DNA of 64,000 nucleotides. It comes from Paenimyroides tangerinum (GTDB lineage Bacteria; Bacteroidota; Bacteroidia; Flavobacteriales; Flavobacteriaceae). The first letter of the stretch is position 1; each line of letters begins with the position of its first letter. The position numbers were made by a program, and so were the translations under genes. A model generated the notes under the pieces. It ran no database searches. It was given only the letters and a program-made list of their open reading frames with translations, and was not told the origin of the DNA. This document shows, one piece after another, positions 54,523-62,832 of the stretch. Location of the stretch: NCBI RefSeq assembly GCF_003865405.1, contig NZ_RQVQ01000006.1:1-64000 (forward strand). The letters run 5' to 3'.

Positions 54523-55209
54523 TTATTTATTATAATTTGGTTTTGGATATAAATTCATTTGTCTAGAAATCGCATTTTTTCTTCTATTGATGTAACCTGA
54601 AGAGTTTTTTGCTTTAAACTTTCTGGGATTCGGAAGAATTGCAGCGATTGCGGCAGCTTCTTTCTTAGATAAATTTTCTGCCTTTTTACCGAACCAATGT
54701 TCAGAAGCGGCTTCAATTCCATAAATCCCATTTCCCATTTCAATTGAGTTTAGGTAAACTTCCATAATGCGTTCTTTTCCCCAGATGAATTCAATTAAAA
54801 CAGTAAAATAAGCTTCAAAACCTTTTCTGATAAAACTACGACCTGGCCAAAGAAATACATTTTTTGCAGTTTGTTGGCTTATCGTACTTCCTCCTTTTAC
54901 TCGTTTACCTTTCTGATTGTTTTTGTAAGCTTTTTCAATCGCATCGAAATCAAATCCACTGTGTGATGTAAACTTTCCGTCTTCACTTGCGATTACAGCT
55001 TTTTGTATGTTAATTGGCATTTCGTCAATACTAATCCAATCGTGTTTCCAAACAACTTTTTCACCAGCTGAAATTTGTTCGAAAGTTCTAATAAACATCA
55101 ATGGTGTAAAAGGAACGGGTACAAATTTAAAAAGTATTGTAGAACCTATCGAAAGTCCAAAAAACCATAAAATTAATTTAAATATGAATTTGAAAATTTT
55201 GCGAATCAT
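54523..55209 (-). CDS. mtgA: Monofunctional peptidoglycan glycosyltransferase
   Basis: 228 residues. An N-terminal membrane anchor (about 9-30) is followed by a GT51 transglycosylase domain. The catalytic Glu is Glu76 in VIASEDGKF, and further motifs are GGSTISQQTAKN, RKGFEAYFTVLIEFIWGKERI and EVYLNSIEMGNGIYG. It polymerises lipid II glycans and lacks a transpeptidase domain. A -7 element lies 17 nt upstream. Confidence 0.93.
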   Translation of the reverse strand: MIRKIFKFIFKLILWFFGLSIGSTILFKFVPVPFTPLMFIRTFEQISAGEKVVWKHDWISIDEMPINIQKAVIASEDGKFTSHSGFDFDAIEKAYKNNQKGKRVKGGSTISQQTAKNVFLWPGRSFIRKGFEAYFTVLIEFIWGKERIMEVYLNSIEMGNGIYGIEAASEHWFGKKAENLSKKEAAAIAAILPNPRKFKAKNSSGYINRRKNAISRQMNLYPKPNYNK

Positions 55210-55225
55210 CTATTAAATTTTTTAG

Positions 55226-55233
55226 CAAATATA
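55226..55233 (-). promoter_or_regulatory. Bacteroidota -7 element (TATATTTG)
   Basis: Matches TAnnTTTG on the minus strand, 16 nt upstream of mtgA. A TTG lies 22 nt further upstream, slightly too far for a standard -33. Confidence 0.5.
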
Positions 55234-55367
55234 TCTCTTTATTCTTTTCGTTTATCAATTTTTACTTTTTGTGTTTCATACCAGCAAGCTGACGTTTTGA
55301 TCTATTACAAACCAAATCTTTATGAGTTGTTTTTATATTTTGTAATTTTATTGAAAAAATAAGTTTT

Positions 55368-56303
55368 ATGTTCGATACGATTCTAACAGCACTATTACCA
55401 ATAACCGTAGTTTTGATACTAGGTTATTTGGCTGGATATCATCAAGATTTTTCAAAAGATCAAGCTGGAGTTTTAAATAAAATGGTCATGTTATATGCGC
55501 TACCATTAAGCTTATTTAGTAGTATTGCAACAAGTTCGATGTCGGAAATCCTGAAGGAAAAAGAAATTCTATTGGGTCTTTTTATCGGAATGATTGTTTT
55601 TTATTTAGTAGTTTACCTTATTACTAGATTCCTATTTAAGCAAAATAGTCGTCTTTCCGCATTGATTTCTTTAACTATTGCTGGACCCGCAATTCCGTTT
55701 GTAGGAGTTCCTGTTTTGGGTGAGTTATACGGTTCAGTAAGTTCAATTCCTATCGCCGTTGGAAGTATTTATATGAATTTATTCCAAGTGCCATTAACTA
55801 TTATTTTACTGAATTTAGGCGTAAAAAATACCGATGGAACACAATCTAATAGCTTTGCTTCAAATATTATAAATGCTGTTAAACAACCTGTGGTTTGGGC
55901 ACCAGTTTTAGGATTACTATTCGTTTTGATTGATTTAAAGTTCCCAACAGCACTAATAGATTCTTTTACATTACTTGGTAAATCTACAGGCGGAGTTGCG
56001 CTTTTTGCTTCTGGAATTATTTTGTTTTCATATAAAGTAGTTTTTAATAAATCTGTTTTAGCAATTGTGCTTTCAAAAAACATATTAATTCCGTTAGCAA
56101 TTTGGGGAGTTTCCGTTTTGTTGAATTTTCCATCAAGTGTTTTAAAAGAAACCGTAATTACAATGTCTATCCCAACAGCGTCGGTTGTTATAATGCTTGC
56201 GATTCAATATGAAGAAGGGCAACAAACCATTTCTTCAGCTTTGTTTTTGAGTAGCGTTTTGTCAATTTTGACGATGGGCTTTTTTATTTTTTTATTGTCA
56301 TAA
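55368..56303 (+). CDS. AEC family transporter
   Basis: 311 residues with about ten membrane helices in two inverted repeats. The AEC (auxin efflux carrier) family fits: LPITVVLILGYLAG at the start, ISLTIAGPAIPFVGVPVLG in the first half, TVITMSIPTASVVIMLA in the second. Bacterial members move organic acids or amino acids such as malate or malonate. Substrate is not inferable. It ends in a terminator facing dedA. Confidence 0.88.
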   Translation: MFDTILTALLPITVVLILGYLAGYHQDFSKDQAGVLNKMVMLYALPLSLFSSIATSSMSEILKEKEILLGLFIGMIVFYLVVYLITRFLFKQNSRLSALISLTIAGPAIPFVGVPVLGELYGSVSSIPIAVGSIYMNLFQVPLTIILLNLGVKNTDGTQSNSFASNIINAVKQPVVWAPVLGLLFVLIDLKFPTALIDSFTLLGKSTGGVALFASGIILFSYKVVFNKSVLAIVLSKNILIPLAIWGVSVLLNFPSSVLKETVITMSIPTASVVIMLAIQYEEGQQTISSALFLSSVLSILTMGFFIFLLS

Positions 56304-56315
56304 TTTTATTAAACA

Positions 56316-56348
56316 AAAAGACTGAACTCATATTGAATTCAGTCTTTT
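56316..56348. terminator. Bidirectional terminator
   Basis: An 11-bp stem (AAAAGACTGAA / TTCAGTCTTTT) with an 11-nt loop between convergent genes. Confidence 0.83.
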
Positions 56349-56370
56349 AAATATTTAAAATAGTTTAATT

Positions 56371-57054
56371 CTATTCAGCTTTATTTCCTTTTGATTTAAT
56401 AGCTTTCATTACTAATGGAACTGTTGTGATTAAAACAATTATAATAATAATGTATTCGATATAATGCGTTAAATCCACTTGGTGATTGTCTAATAAATAA
56501 CGGTAAAGATAATGTCCAGCGAAAATTAAAGAATAAGCCCAAATAAAAGAACTTAATATGTTGTATAACATAAATTTCTTGATTTCCATATTTGCAATTC
56601 CAGCAATAATTGGAGCAAATGTTCTGATGATTGGTAAGAAACGTGCAAAGATAATTGCTCTACCACCGTGTTTTTCAAAGAATGCTTTTGATTCAAAAAG
56701 GTATTTTTTCTTAAAAATCCAAGAGTCTTCTTTTTGATATAAATAGTTTCCGCTTTTCGCACCGAACCAATATCCAAAAGTGTTTCCTATAATTCCGGCT
56801 AATGCAACCAAAGATGCCAAAGCCCAAACGTTCATAAAGTCATTTTCGATATAAACAACTTCTGCCATTAACGCTTTACTGTAAATTCCAGATAAGAAAA
56901 GTAAACTATCTCCTGGTAAAAAGAATCCAACTAATAAACCTGTTTCTGCAAAAATGATGAAAAGGATTACATAGATTCCGATTTTGTGACCTGCAATTTC
57001 TAAGTTGATGTAAAATTCGGGATTAATTAAATCTGCCCAATTAAAATTCTCCAT
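56371..57054 (-). CDS. DedA family membrane protein
   Basis: 227 residues, about five membrane helices with the SNARE-associated/DedA core: FAETGLLVGFFLPGDSLL, GNTFGYWFGAK, FEKHGGRAIIFARFLPIIRTF and the central acidic/basic pairs. Members are lipid scramblases or flippases, for example for undecaprenyl phosphate or phosphatidylethanolamine, and are needed for envelope integrity. It follows the symporter gene by 14 nt. Confidence 0.92.
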   Translation of the reverse strand: MENFNWADLINPEFYINLEIAGHKIGIYVILFIIFAETGLLVGFFLPGDSLLFLSGIYSKALMAEVVYIENDFMNVWALASLVALAGIIGNTFGYWFGAKSGNYLYQKEDSWIFKKKYLFESKAFFEKHGGRAIIFARFLPIIRTFAPIIAGIANMEIKKFMLYNILSSFIWAYSLIFAGHYLYRYLLDNHQVDLTHYIEYIIIIIVLITTVPLVMKAIKSKGNKAE

Positions 57055-57068
57055 TTGTTTTTATATGT

Positions 57069-58349
57069 TTATTCTTGTTCTGTTTGTAATGATTTTCCTT
57101 CCCATTTATCAACTGCTGCGGTTGATAATGCATTTCCTAAAACATTCGTCATACTACGAGCCATATCACAGAAGTGGTCGATTGGTAAGATTAAAGCAAT
57201 TCCTTCTGGAGGAATTCCGAACATTGCACAAGTTGCAACTACTACAATTAATGAAGCTCTTGGAACACCAGCAACTCCTTTACTTGTAAGCATTAAAACC
57301 ATTAACATCAATAACTGCTTTTCTAATGGCATATCAATTCCGTAAACTTGAGCAATGAAAACACTCGCAAAAGTCATATACATCATACTTCCATCTAAGT
57401 TAAACGAATATCCTAAAGGAAGTGTGAACGAAACGATTTTTGGTTGACATCCAAATTTTTCTAATTCTTCAACCATTTTTGGGAAAACCGCCTCACTACT
57501 TGTTGTTGTAAATGCAACTAAAAGTGGTGTTTTTATGTGACGTAATAAATCCCATAAACGATTTCCTAATATTAAATAACCAACTACTAGCATTACCACC
57601 CATAAAACCAATATTCCTATTGTAAATGCGAGTAAATAATTAGCGTACAAAGCAAAGATTTCAAAACCATAACTTGCAACCGCAGAAGCAACAGCACCTA
57701 AAACTCCAAGTGGTGCAAACCACATAATGTAGTTTACCATTTTTAATACTACATGAGCAACAGTATCTAAGGCTTTAGTTAAACTTTCTCCTTGTTTTCC
57801 GATTGCTGCAAGTGCAACTCCAAATAAAATTGAGAAAACTACAATCTGTAAAATTTCATTAGTTGCAAAGGCTTCAAAAATACTTTTAGGGAAAATATGT
57901 GTTACAAATTGTTCAATTGAAAAGCTTTGTGAATTCTTTAATAAATCAGAAGCGGCTTCTGTTGGATTATCCATCTGAATAGATGTTCCTTTTCCTGGAG
58001 CCATTAAGTTTACTAAAAACAAACCAATTAATAAAGAAATTAACGAAGCTGAAATAAACCAAGCCATAGCTTTTCCACCAACTCGACCAACCATTTTCAT
58101 ATCGCCCATTTTTGCAATTCCAACAACCAAAGTTGAAAATACCAATGGAGCAATAATCATTTGTACCAATCGAATGAAAATAGTTCCTAAAAGTTTAATG
58201 TTTTTTGAAAAACCAGCGATGTATTCTGGGAATTGGTAATGTACAATTCCTCCGATTGCAACACCAACAACCAATGCAGCTATAATTGCAATAAATAGTT
58301 TATTATTACTTTTCACGTTGAAGTATTTTTGAGGCGTGAAAATACTCAT
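57069..58349 (-). CDS. Dicarboxylate/amino acid:cation symporter (DAACS, GltP/DctA family)
   Basis: 426 residues, eight membrane helices with re-entrant hairpins. Conserved elements are FTTTSSEAVFPKM (hairpin 1, Ser-rich), LPLGYSFNLDGSMMYMTFASVF (helix 7, NMDGT-like) and the hairpin 2 segment TSKGVAGVPRAS. It couples uptake of glutamate, aspartate or C4-dicarboxylates to Na+ or H+. It is followed by dedA on the same strand with a 14-nt gap. Confidence 0.93.
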   Translation of the reverse strand: MSIFTPQKYFNVKSNNKLFIAIIAALVVGVAIGGIVHYQFPEYIAGFSKNIKLLGTIFIRLVQMIIAPLVFSTLVVGIAKMGDMKMVGRVGGKAMAWFISASLISLLIGLFLVNLMAPGKGTSIQMDNPTEAASDLLKNSQSFSIEQFVTHIFPKSIFEAFATNEILQIVVFSILFGVALAAIGKQGESLTKALDTVAHVVLKMVNYIMWFAPLGVLGAVASAVASYGFEIFALYANYLLAFTIGILVLWVVMLVVGYLILGNRLWDLLRHIKTPLLVAFTTTSSEAVFPKMVEELEKFGCQPKIVSFTLPLGYSFNLDGSMMYMTFASVFIAQVYGIDMPLEKQLLMLMVLMLTSKGVAGVPRASLIVVVATCAMFGIPPEGIALILPIDHFCDMARSMTNVLGNALSTAAVDKWEGKSLQTEQE

Positions 58350-58497
58350 TTTTTTTTACTTATAAGTTATGAATGATTCATTAAAATTCGTTTTAAGAAT
58401 TTTTTAAGAACATTTGCCAATTTACGAGAATGTTGGTTTTATAATCGAATAAATCAATTAGTTTGATTATTTTTATCGCTGTTTAAAAAATTTAATA

Positions 58498-60408
58498 ATG
58501 AAAAAATTACTTATTCTAACTTTAAGTATTGCAAGTTTATCTGCAAATGCCCAAAACAAAGTAATGACTAAAGAACTTTTATGGGAATTAGGTAGAGTAA
58601 ATCCGGTTGGATTATCTGCTGATGGAAAGTTTTTATATTATGCTGTTGGAACTCCAAATATGGCAGAAAATAAAATCAATTCAAAATTTTATCAAGTTAC
58701 TATTGATGGTAAAAAAGGAAAAGAACTTGAGTCTTTAGAAGGATTGGTTATTGATAAAAATGTTTCTGCTGACGGAAAATTCAAACTTTCAGACGAAGCA
58801 GTAAAAATTAATAAAGTTTTAGGTAAAGATTATTATCCTGAAATGACAGAATCTAATGTGTATATTAATGATGGATTGGATTACAGACATTGGGATACTT
58901 ATAATGATGGAACTTTCAATCACGTTTTCATTACAAATTTAGAAAACAATCAAAAAGTTGATATTTTAGAAGGTGAAGCTTTTAATTCACCACAAAAACC
59001 ATTTGGTGGAGACCAAGATTATGTTTGGTCACCTGATGGAAAGTCTGTAATTTATGTTTCTAAAAAATTAGAAGGAACGGCTTACGCTTTAAGTACAAAT
59101 GCAGATTTGTATGAATATAATTTAGAAACAAAGCAAACTACAAACTTAACTCCCGATAATAAAGGTTACGACACACATCCACAGTTTTCGCCAAACGGAG
59201 AATTGTCTTGGTTACAAATGAAAAGTGACGGATATGAAGCGGATAAAAACGACATCATTGTTCGTTATATGGGAGCTGATATGAATTTAACTGCAAACTG
59301 GGACGGAACTGTCGATAGTTTTGTTTGGAGCGCAAACGGTGAAGAAATTTATTTTACTGCTGCAGTTGATGGAACGATTCAACTTTTTGAAGTTAATTTT
59401 CCAGGAAGAAAAAGAATCGCTCCGACAGTTAAACAAATTACAAATGGAAATTTTGATGTAACTAGTATTGTCGGATTTTCTGGTGATAAAGTTATCGTAA
59501 CTCGTACCGATTTCAATACAGCTACAGAAGTTTATTCGTATGATTTAAAATCAAAAAAATGGAATCAAATTACACACGTAAACGACGCAGCTTATAAAGA
59601 TATTGCAAAAGTTAAAGTAGAAAAACGTTATGTTACTACAACGGATGGAAAGAAAATGTTGGTTTGGGTAGCTTTACCTCCAAATTTTGACCAAAATAAA
59701 AAATATCCAACGTTGTTATATTGCCAAGGTGGACCACAATCTGCGTTAACACAATTTTACTCTTTCCGTTGGAATATTCAATTAATGGCTTCTGAAGGTT
59801 ATATCGTTGTGATGCCAAATCGTCGAGGAATGCCAGGACACGGAGTTGAATGGAACGAAGCAATTTCTAAAGATTGGGGCGGACAAGTTATGCAAGATTA
59901 CTTAACTGCAATTGATGAATTAGCAAAAGAACCTTATGTTGATAACGATAAATTAGGTGCAATCGGAGCAAGTTACGGCGGTTATTCGGTTTATTATTTA
60001 GCAGGAATTCACGATAACCGTTTCAAATCGTTTATTTCTCATTGTGGAGTTTTTAATTTAGAATCGATGTACGGAACAACAGAAGAAATGTTCTTTACAA
60101 ACTGGGATTCTGGTGGAGCTTATTGGGACAAAAACAACGAAGCTGCTCAAAAAACATATAGAGATTTCAATCCGAAAAACAACGTTGATAAATGGAATAC
60201 ACCAATTTTAGTTTTCCATGGAGGAAATGATTTCCGAGTACCAATCGGGCAAGGACAAGAAGCTTTTCAAGCTGCACAATTACAAGGAATCAAATCTCGT
60301 TTTGTTTATCTTCCAGAAGAAAATCACTGGGTTTTAAAACCTCAAAATGCACAAATCTGGCAAGGTGAATTTTTCCGTTGGTTAGACGAAACTTTAAAAC
60401 AAAAATAA
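58498..60408 (+). CDS. Secreted S9 family prolyl oligopeptidase-type peptidase
   Basis: 636 residues. Signal peptide (about 1-18, ending ANAQ). A WD40/beta-propeller-like domain (about 40-370, with SPDGKS and SPNGELSW units) precedes an alpha/beta-hydrolase. The catalytic triad is Ser492 (GASYGGYS), Asp578 (GGNDFRVP) and His610 (ENHWV). It should release dipeptides or cut short peptides in the periplasm. A terminator separates it from the C1 peptidase gene. A role in protein nutrition fits the neighbouring peptidases and transporters. Confidence 0.93.
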   Translation: MKKLLILTLSIASLSANAQNKVMTKELLWELGRVNPVGLSADGKFLYYAVGTPNMAENKINSKFYQVTIDGKKGKELESLEGLVIDKNVSADGKFKLSDEAVKINKVLGKDYYPEMTESNVYINDGLDYRHWDTYNDGTFNHVFITNLENNQKVDILEGEAFNSPQKPFGGDQDYVWSPDGKSVIYVSKKLEGTAYALSTNADLYEYNLETKQTTNLTPDNKGYDTHPQFSPNGELSWLQMKSDGYEADKNDIIVRYMGADMNLTANWDGTVDSFVWSANGEEIYFTAAVDGTIQLFEVNFPGRKRIAPTVKQITNGNFDVTSIVGFSGDKVIVTRTDFNTATEVYSYDLKSKKWNQITHVNDAAYKDIAKVKVEKRYVTTTDGKKMLVWVALPPNFDQNKKYPTLLYCQGGPQSALTQFYSFRWNIQLMASEGYIVVMPNRRGMPGHGVEWNEAISKDWGGQVMQDYLTAIDELAKEPYVDNDKLGAIGASYGGYSVYYLAGIHDNRFKSFISHCGVFNLESMYGTTEEMFFTNWDSGGAYWDKNNEAAQKTYRDFNPKNNVDKWNTPILVFHGGNDFRVPIGQGQEAFQAAQLQGIKSRFVYLPEENHWVLKPQNAQIWQGEFFRWLDETLKQK

Positions 60409-60414
60409 TTTAAT

Positions 60415-60448
60415 AAAAAAGGAATCTGTGAAAGTAGATTCCTTTTTT
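60415..60448 (+). terminator. Terminator after the S9 peptidase gene
   Basis: A 13-bp stem (AAAAAAGGAATCT / AGATTCCTTTTTT), 8-nt loop and following T. Confidence 0.88.
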
Positions 60449-60523
60449 GTTAATTAACGAAAGTTATATTGTAACAATTGTTATCTTTATGCGCCTTATT
60501 ATAAAAATAAAATTCAAATTATA

Positions 60524-61717
60524 ATGTTTAAACTGAAATTAAAACCAATCGTTGCAGCTTTAATTATTGCTTTAGGTGTTTCTGGAAATGCTTTTGCTCA
60601 AGATAATTTAGTGAACGCTGTGAAAAATAATCAAAGTAATCAGAGTAAAGAATTATTCACTTTTACAGATGTTATTAATTTAGAAAATACTCCAGTAAAA
60701 GACCAAGGTTCATCTGGAACGTGTTGGTCATATTCTGGAAATTCTTTTATTGAATCAGAAATGATTCGTAAAGGAAAAAAACCGGTTGAGTTAGCTCAGA
60801 TTTATACAGCGCGTAATGCGTATATCGAAAAAGGAAAAATGTATGTAAAAATGCATGGAAATGTTGAGCTTGGAGAAGGAGGACAGTTTCATGATGTTAT
60901 GAATACTTATAAAAAATACGGAGCAGTTCCACGTGAAGTTTATACAGGTTTAAGTGAAGGACAAACAAGAAACAACTTTTCTGAAATGTCTAAAATGAAC
61001 GAAGCTATTTTAGGTTCAATCATTAAAAACGATAAGTTATCTGATAATTGGTTAGATGCTTACACAGCAGTTATTGATACGTACTTAGGTCAAGCTCCTG
61101 CTGAATTTATGTACGAAGGGAAAAAATACACACCTAAAACTTTCGCTGACCAAGTGGTTGGAATCAATCCAGATGATTATGTAGAAATTTCATCGTTCAA
61201 AGAATACCCATATTATTCAAAATTCGTTTTATTAGTTCCAGATAACTGGTCTTTTGATTTGGTTTACAATGTAAAAATGAACGAATTGGTTGATGTTGTT
61301 GATAATGCTTTAAAAGAAGGTTACACAGTTGCTTGGGCTGGTGACGTTTCTGAAAAAGGTTTCAGTTGGAAAAATGGTGTAGCTTACGTTCCGGAAATTG
61401 ATTTTAGTGTAATGACTCCAGAGCAAAAAGCAGACATGTTCAACGGACCAAAAGCTGAGAAAAAAGTTACTGAAGACGATCGTCAAAAAGCGTTTGATAA
61501 CTACGAAACAACAGATGATCACGGAATGCACATCGTTGGAATTGCTAAAGATCAAAACGGAAAAGAATATTATATCGTAAAGAATTCTTGGGGATTATCT
61601 AACGACTACAAAGGTTATTTATATATGACAAAAGAATTTATGAAATATAAAGCAACTGCAATTATGGTGAACAAGAATGCTGTTCCAAAAGCAATTGCTA
61701 AAAAATTATCATTGTAA
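60524..61717 (+). CDS. Secreted C1B-type cysteine peptidase (bleomycin hydrolase/PepC-like)
   Basis: 397 residues. Signal peptide (about 1-26, ending FAQ). Papain-like core with Gln61 and catalytic Cys67 (QGSSGTCWSY), His336 (HGMHIVGIA) and Asn354 (VKNSWG). The overall layout matches bleomycin hydrolase/aminopeptidase C, which is normally cytoplasmic; this one carries an export signal. It probably acts as an aminopeptidase in the periplasm with the S9 enzyme upstream. Confidence 0.9.
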   Translation: MFKLKLKPIVAALIIALGVSGNAFAQDNLVNAVKNNQSNQSKELFTFTDVINLENTPVKDQGSSGTCWSYSGNSFIESEMIRKGKKPVELAQIYTARNAYIEKGKMYVKMHGNVELGEGGQFHDVMNTYKKYGAVPREVYTGLSEGQTRNNFSEMSKMNEAILGSIIKNDKLSDNWLDAYTAVIDTYLGQAPAEFMYEGKKYTPKTFADQVVGINPDDYVEISSFKEYPYYSKFVLLVPDNWSFDLVYNVKMNELVDVVDNALKEGYTVAWAGDVSEKGFSWKNGVAYVPEIDFSVMTPEQKADMFNGPKAEKKVTEDDRQKAFDNYETTDDHGMHIVGIAKDQNGKEYYIVKNSWGLSNDYKGYLYMTKEFMKYKATAIMVNKNAVPKAIAKKLSL

Positions 61718-61735
61718 TATTGAAATAATGATTTG

Positions 61736-61763
61736 AAAAAGAGATGTATTTGCATCTCTTTTT
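61736..61763 (+). terminator. Terminator before mscS
   Basis: An 11-bp stem (AAAAAGAGATG / CATCTCTTTTT) with a 6-nt loop and T-run. It sits inside a longer open frame of the next gene, which supports the later start at 61786. Confidence 0.85.
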
Positions 61764-61785
61764 TAATTTTGTAAAAAATAAAAAT

Positions 61786-62748
61786 ATGAGTAAAGATTCA
61801 TTAAATATAGTTAAAGACTCGATTATAATAAAAGACACGATAACTCTACAAGGTCAAAAGGAAGTTCTCTTGAATGCAGTTAAGCCAGAAAATGTAAAAG
61901 ATGGAGTTGTTGAACAAGTAAGTCAAATTTCTGAAGGATTCCAGATTATGATTTTGCGATTGATAAATTCAATTCCTAAAATTGTGGGAATGATTATTCT
62001 TTTAATCATTGGTTTTTTTATTATTAGAACCATTTTAGGAGTCATTCGTAGACGCTTTGAAAAACGAAATGTCGATAAATCATTAAGAGGTTTTTTAATG
62101 TCAATCATTCAATTTGTTTTGTACGTTGTTTTAATTTTGATGATTGTGCAAAATTTAGGATTAGAAACAACTGCAATTCTAGGAGCTTTGTCAGGTGTGG
62201 TTTTAGCAGTTGGTTTGGCCTTACAAGGGTCACTTTCTAATTTTGCAGGAGGTGTTTTGATTCTTTTATTCCGTCCGTTCGAAGTCGGTGATTATATCGA
62301 AAATGCTTCGGGAACTGATGGTACAGTTGACAAAATCGATTTACTTTACACCTCATTAACAACTTCAAGCGGAATAAAAGTTTTTAGTCCGAATGGAGCT
62401 TTGGCAAATTCTGTAATAAAAAATTATTCAAAAATCACAAGTCGTCGTTTTGAATATAACATCGGAATCGGTTACGAAGATAATATTAAAACAGCTCGCT
62501 CCATTATTTTTAATGTTTTAACTAGCGATGAACGTGTTTTACAAGGTCCAGTTCCTGAGGTTTTTGTGAACGAATTGGCAGATAGTTCTGTAAATTTAAC
62601 CATTCGAGCTTGGACTTTAAAAGAAGATTATTGGGCTACAAGAAATAATCTTCAAGAAGAAATTAAAAATGCGTTAGATAAAGCAGGAATTTCAATTCCG
62701 TATCCGCAACGAGAAATGCATATAATATCTGAAAAAGATAAAGAATAG
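61786..62748 (+). CDS. Small-conductance mechanosensitive channel (MscS family)
   Basis: 320 residues from MSKDSLNIVKD. An amphipathic N-terminus leads to three membrane helices (about 53-75, 95-117, 122-152). Helix 3 has the Gly/Ala-rich pore motif GLALQGSLSNFAGGVLILLFRPF, and the cytoplasmic beta domain follows (VGDYIENASGTDGTVDKIDLLYT, SPNGALANSVIKNYS). It opens under membrane tension to release solutes during osmotic downshift. A terminator follows. Confidence 0.92.
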   Translation: MSKDSLNIVKDSIIIKDTITLQGQKEVLLNAVKPENVKDGVVEQVSQISEGFQIMILRLINSIPKIVGMIILLIIGFFIIRTILGVIRRRFEKRNVDKSLRGFLMSIIQFVLYVVLILMIVQNLGLETTAILGALSGVVLAVGLALQGSLSNFAGGVLILLFRPFEVGDYIENASGTDGTVDKIDLLYTSLTTSSGIKVFSPNGALANSVIKNYSKITSRRFEYNIGIGYEDNIKTARSIIFNVLTSDERVLQGPVPEVFVNELADSSVNLTIRAWTLKEDYWATRNNLQEEIKNALDKAGISIPYPQREMHIISEKDKE

Positions 62749-62752
62749 AATT

Positions 62753-62779
62753 AAAGCTTCCTGATTTTTAGGAAGCTTT
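62753..62779 (+). terminator. Terminator after mscS
   Basis: A 10-bp stem (AAAGCTTCCT / AGGAAGCTTT), 7-nt loop and T-run. Confidence 0.85.
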
Positions 62780-62832
62780 TGTTTTTTTGTGATATAAATA
62801 TTAAATTAGTTTAACCAACCCAAAAAGTAAAC

